A stretch of 64,000 nt of DNA. Source: Limnanthes douglasii subsp. nivea (taxonomy: Eukaryota; Streptophyta; Magnoliopsida; Brassicales; Limnanthaceae). The stretch covers positions 56,130,742-56,194,741 of the forward strand of contig JAUPFV010000005.1 in the NCBI GenBank assembly GCA_036936605.1, written 5' to 3'. Position 1 is the stretch's first letter. Each line of letters opens with the position of its first letter. Both the position numbers and the translations under genes were made by a program. Shown one piece after another: positions 62,900 through 64,000 of the stretch. The notes beneath the pieces are model-generated. The model had not been told where the DNA came from and made no database searches. It was given only the letters and a program-made list of their open reading frames with translations.

Positions 62900-63640
62900 G
62901 TATAGATCACGAGTAATATTTATCCTAAATCGGGTGACAATAGAGGTAGGAACCAGTCACGAAACGCATCAGAGAGAGTTAGATTCCCCGTCTCCCACCA
63001 AACCTTTGTATAAATTAATAGCAAGTGACATGAGGCAAATGATATTTCTTCGTGCACATGAAAATGATAAGCCAAAAGGTTCTTTTTTTGCAATTTTAAT
63101 CCAATCACACTAAGGTTATAATTGTTTTTTCCAAGTAACAATAAACTACAAGTGTTTAGAGACTATCGTCTGATTCCAGATATTTAAATATAGTGTCAAA
63201 CAACCTCTCTCAAATGTTAGCAAAATAAAATTTGACAACGTGACCTTTGCACCTGAGATTTGCATCTCGTGACCAGAACAAAGGAAATGAAAAAGGGATT
63301 GTGCAAGATTTTTCAGTATCCTGATAGTGAAGATGAAAACGAAAGAGCAGTAAACTTTCAACATAAAAAACATACTTCATTAACTAGAGTTTCCCAATGT
63401 GTCAGAGATATTTTGATGTCCAAACCCTGATAGAGGGAGGTAACTTTATCAGTAAGGGGTTTCGTACTCCCCAAAAAATAATTTATTAGTGATAAAGAGA
63501 ACACCAAGGTAACAACATGTAGTGTTGTGATATCATAACCTAGAATGTTAATTGTGGAATCCCACAAATTCGTTCTATCACTAGAAAGAAAGATGTGCCT
63601 TTTATGACGGCTGCCTTGGAGGTCCAAAAAAGGTAAAATT
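62900..63640 (-). mobile_element. LINE remnant, RT thumb and connection region
   Basis: On the minus strand, three frames in succession. 63627-63358 has KPLTDKVTSLYQGLDIK followed by a WETL segment. 63373-63146 has SGHEMQISGAKVTLSNF then NIWNQTIVSKHL. 63141-62920 has KVWWETGNLTLSDAFRDWF. These follow the order of LINE B-lineage ORF2 after the catalytic box (PLLDKVTSRLQGWDIK-type, then LWSGHE..KVTWSNF, WNQ, KHLW). Several frameshifts; no active-site box in view. Confidence 0.6.
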
Positions 63641-64000
63641 CATTAAAACTTCACTAATTAACTTTAGAGAATGGGTGTGAGTCAAAAATAAGATTATAAG
63701 AGCGTCTGCAAAGTAAAGATTAATGATTTTAAGATGGTGGCACTTTTATTGGAATTTGTAATTTTTATCGTAATTTCTTTATTTAAGAAAACTAGATCAT
63801 ACTTTCATAATAAGAACTAATATAAAAAATTTATCTTTGTGCCTTATACTCTTTCATCCATGGAAAGAGATGAGGTGGATCTGCATAGAAGCGAGTGGAG
63901 ATCCACTAGATGATCCATGATATCATTTTGTCTTAGAATTCCATAACCAGTAGGATGTCGATGATAAAGTTCTAATGAACATTATTAGAGGCCTTCATAA
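63641..64000. other. no gene recognised
   Basis: Window end. AT-rich, all frames short. It may be the upstream continuation of the minus-strand LINE but no motif can be read. Confidence 0.4.

Overview
This window looks like repeat-dense, AT-rich nuclear DNA from a flowering plant, most likely a eudicot; I cannot name the species. The evidence is the set of transposon types: two LTR Copia elements of plant type, a Mutator-like element (MULE) with a FAR1-type N-terminus, hAT elements, and two lineages of plant LINEs, one ending in an RNase H domain. I see no host gene that I can name. The only candidates for non-transposon coding are two small ORFs carried inside the MULE and a short two-exon model at 62329-62879.

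Layout. 1-4015: a minus-strand LINE 3' tail and a decayed RNase H LINE (LINE A) with a long TG microsatellite. 4790-11448: a MULE bounded by 9-bp target duplications. It carries a minus-strand transposase joined to a SWIM finger and an OTU-like cysteine protease domain, two plus-strand accessory ORFs, and three GC-rich arrays of short dyads, each lying at the 5' side of one of the three genes. 11660-13060: part of a second, related MULE. 13558-14889: an internally deleted hAT with an 8-bp duplication. 15335-22147: a full-length LINE without RNase H (LINE B), bounded by a 17-bp duplication with one mismatch. 22170-23900: a minus-strand LINE ORF1 fragment (LINE C). 24119-29882 and 30211-36483: two full-length RNase H LINEs (D and E) lying head to tail.

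37767-43046: a very young Copia element (probably Ale/Retrofit lineage). Its two 420-bp LTRs differ at one base, yet pol has two TAG codons. 43190-45600: remains of two hAT elements in opposite orientations. 46430-49093 plus 56439-56800: one LINE (LINE F, same lineage as B) split by a minus-strand Copia element (49094-56438, Tork-like, 768-bp LTRs about 2 percent diverged). 57440-59905: a much older minus-strand Copia. 59980-61100: a degenerate AT-rich repeat array. 61395-64000: minus-strand LINE remnants around the unexplained two-exon candidate.

The genes here act for their own elements (integration, reverse transcription, transposition). Almost all autonomous ORFs are broken by stops or frameshifts. 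The most unusual structure is the MULE: an OTU-fused transposase, two unrecognised ORFs, and three dyad arrays with different consensus sequences placed in the 5' regions of its genes. All assignments come from reading the sequence by eye; no database search was run.
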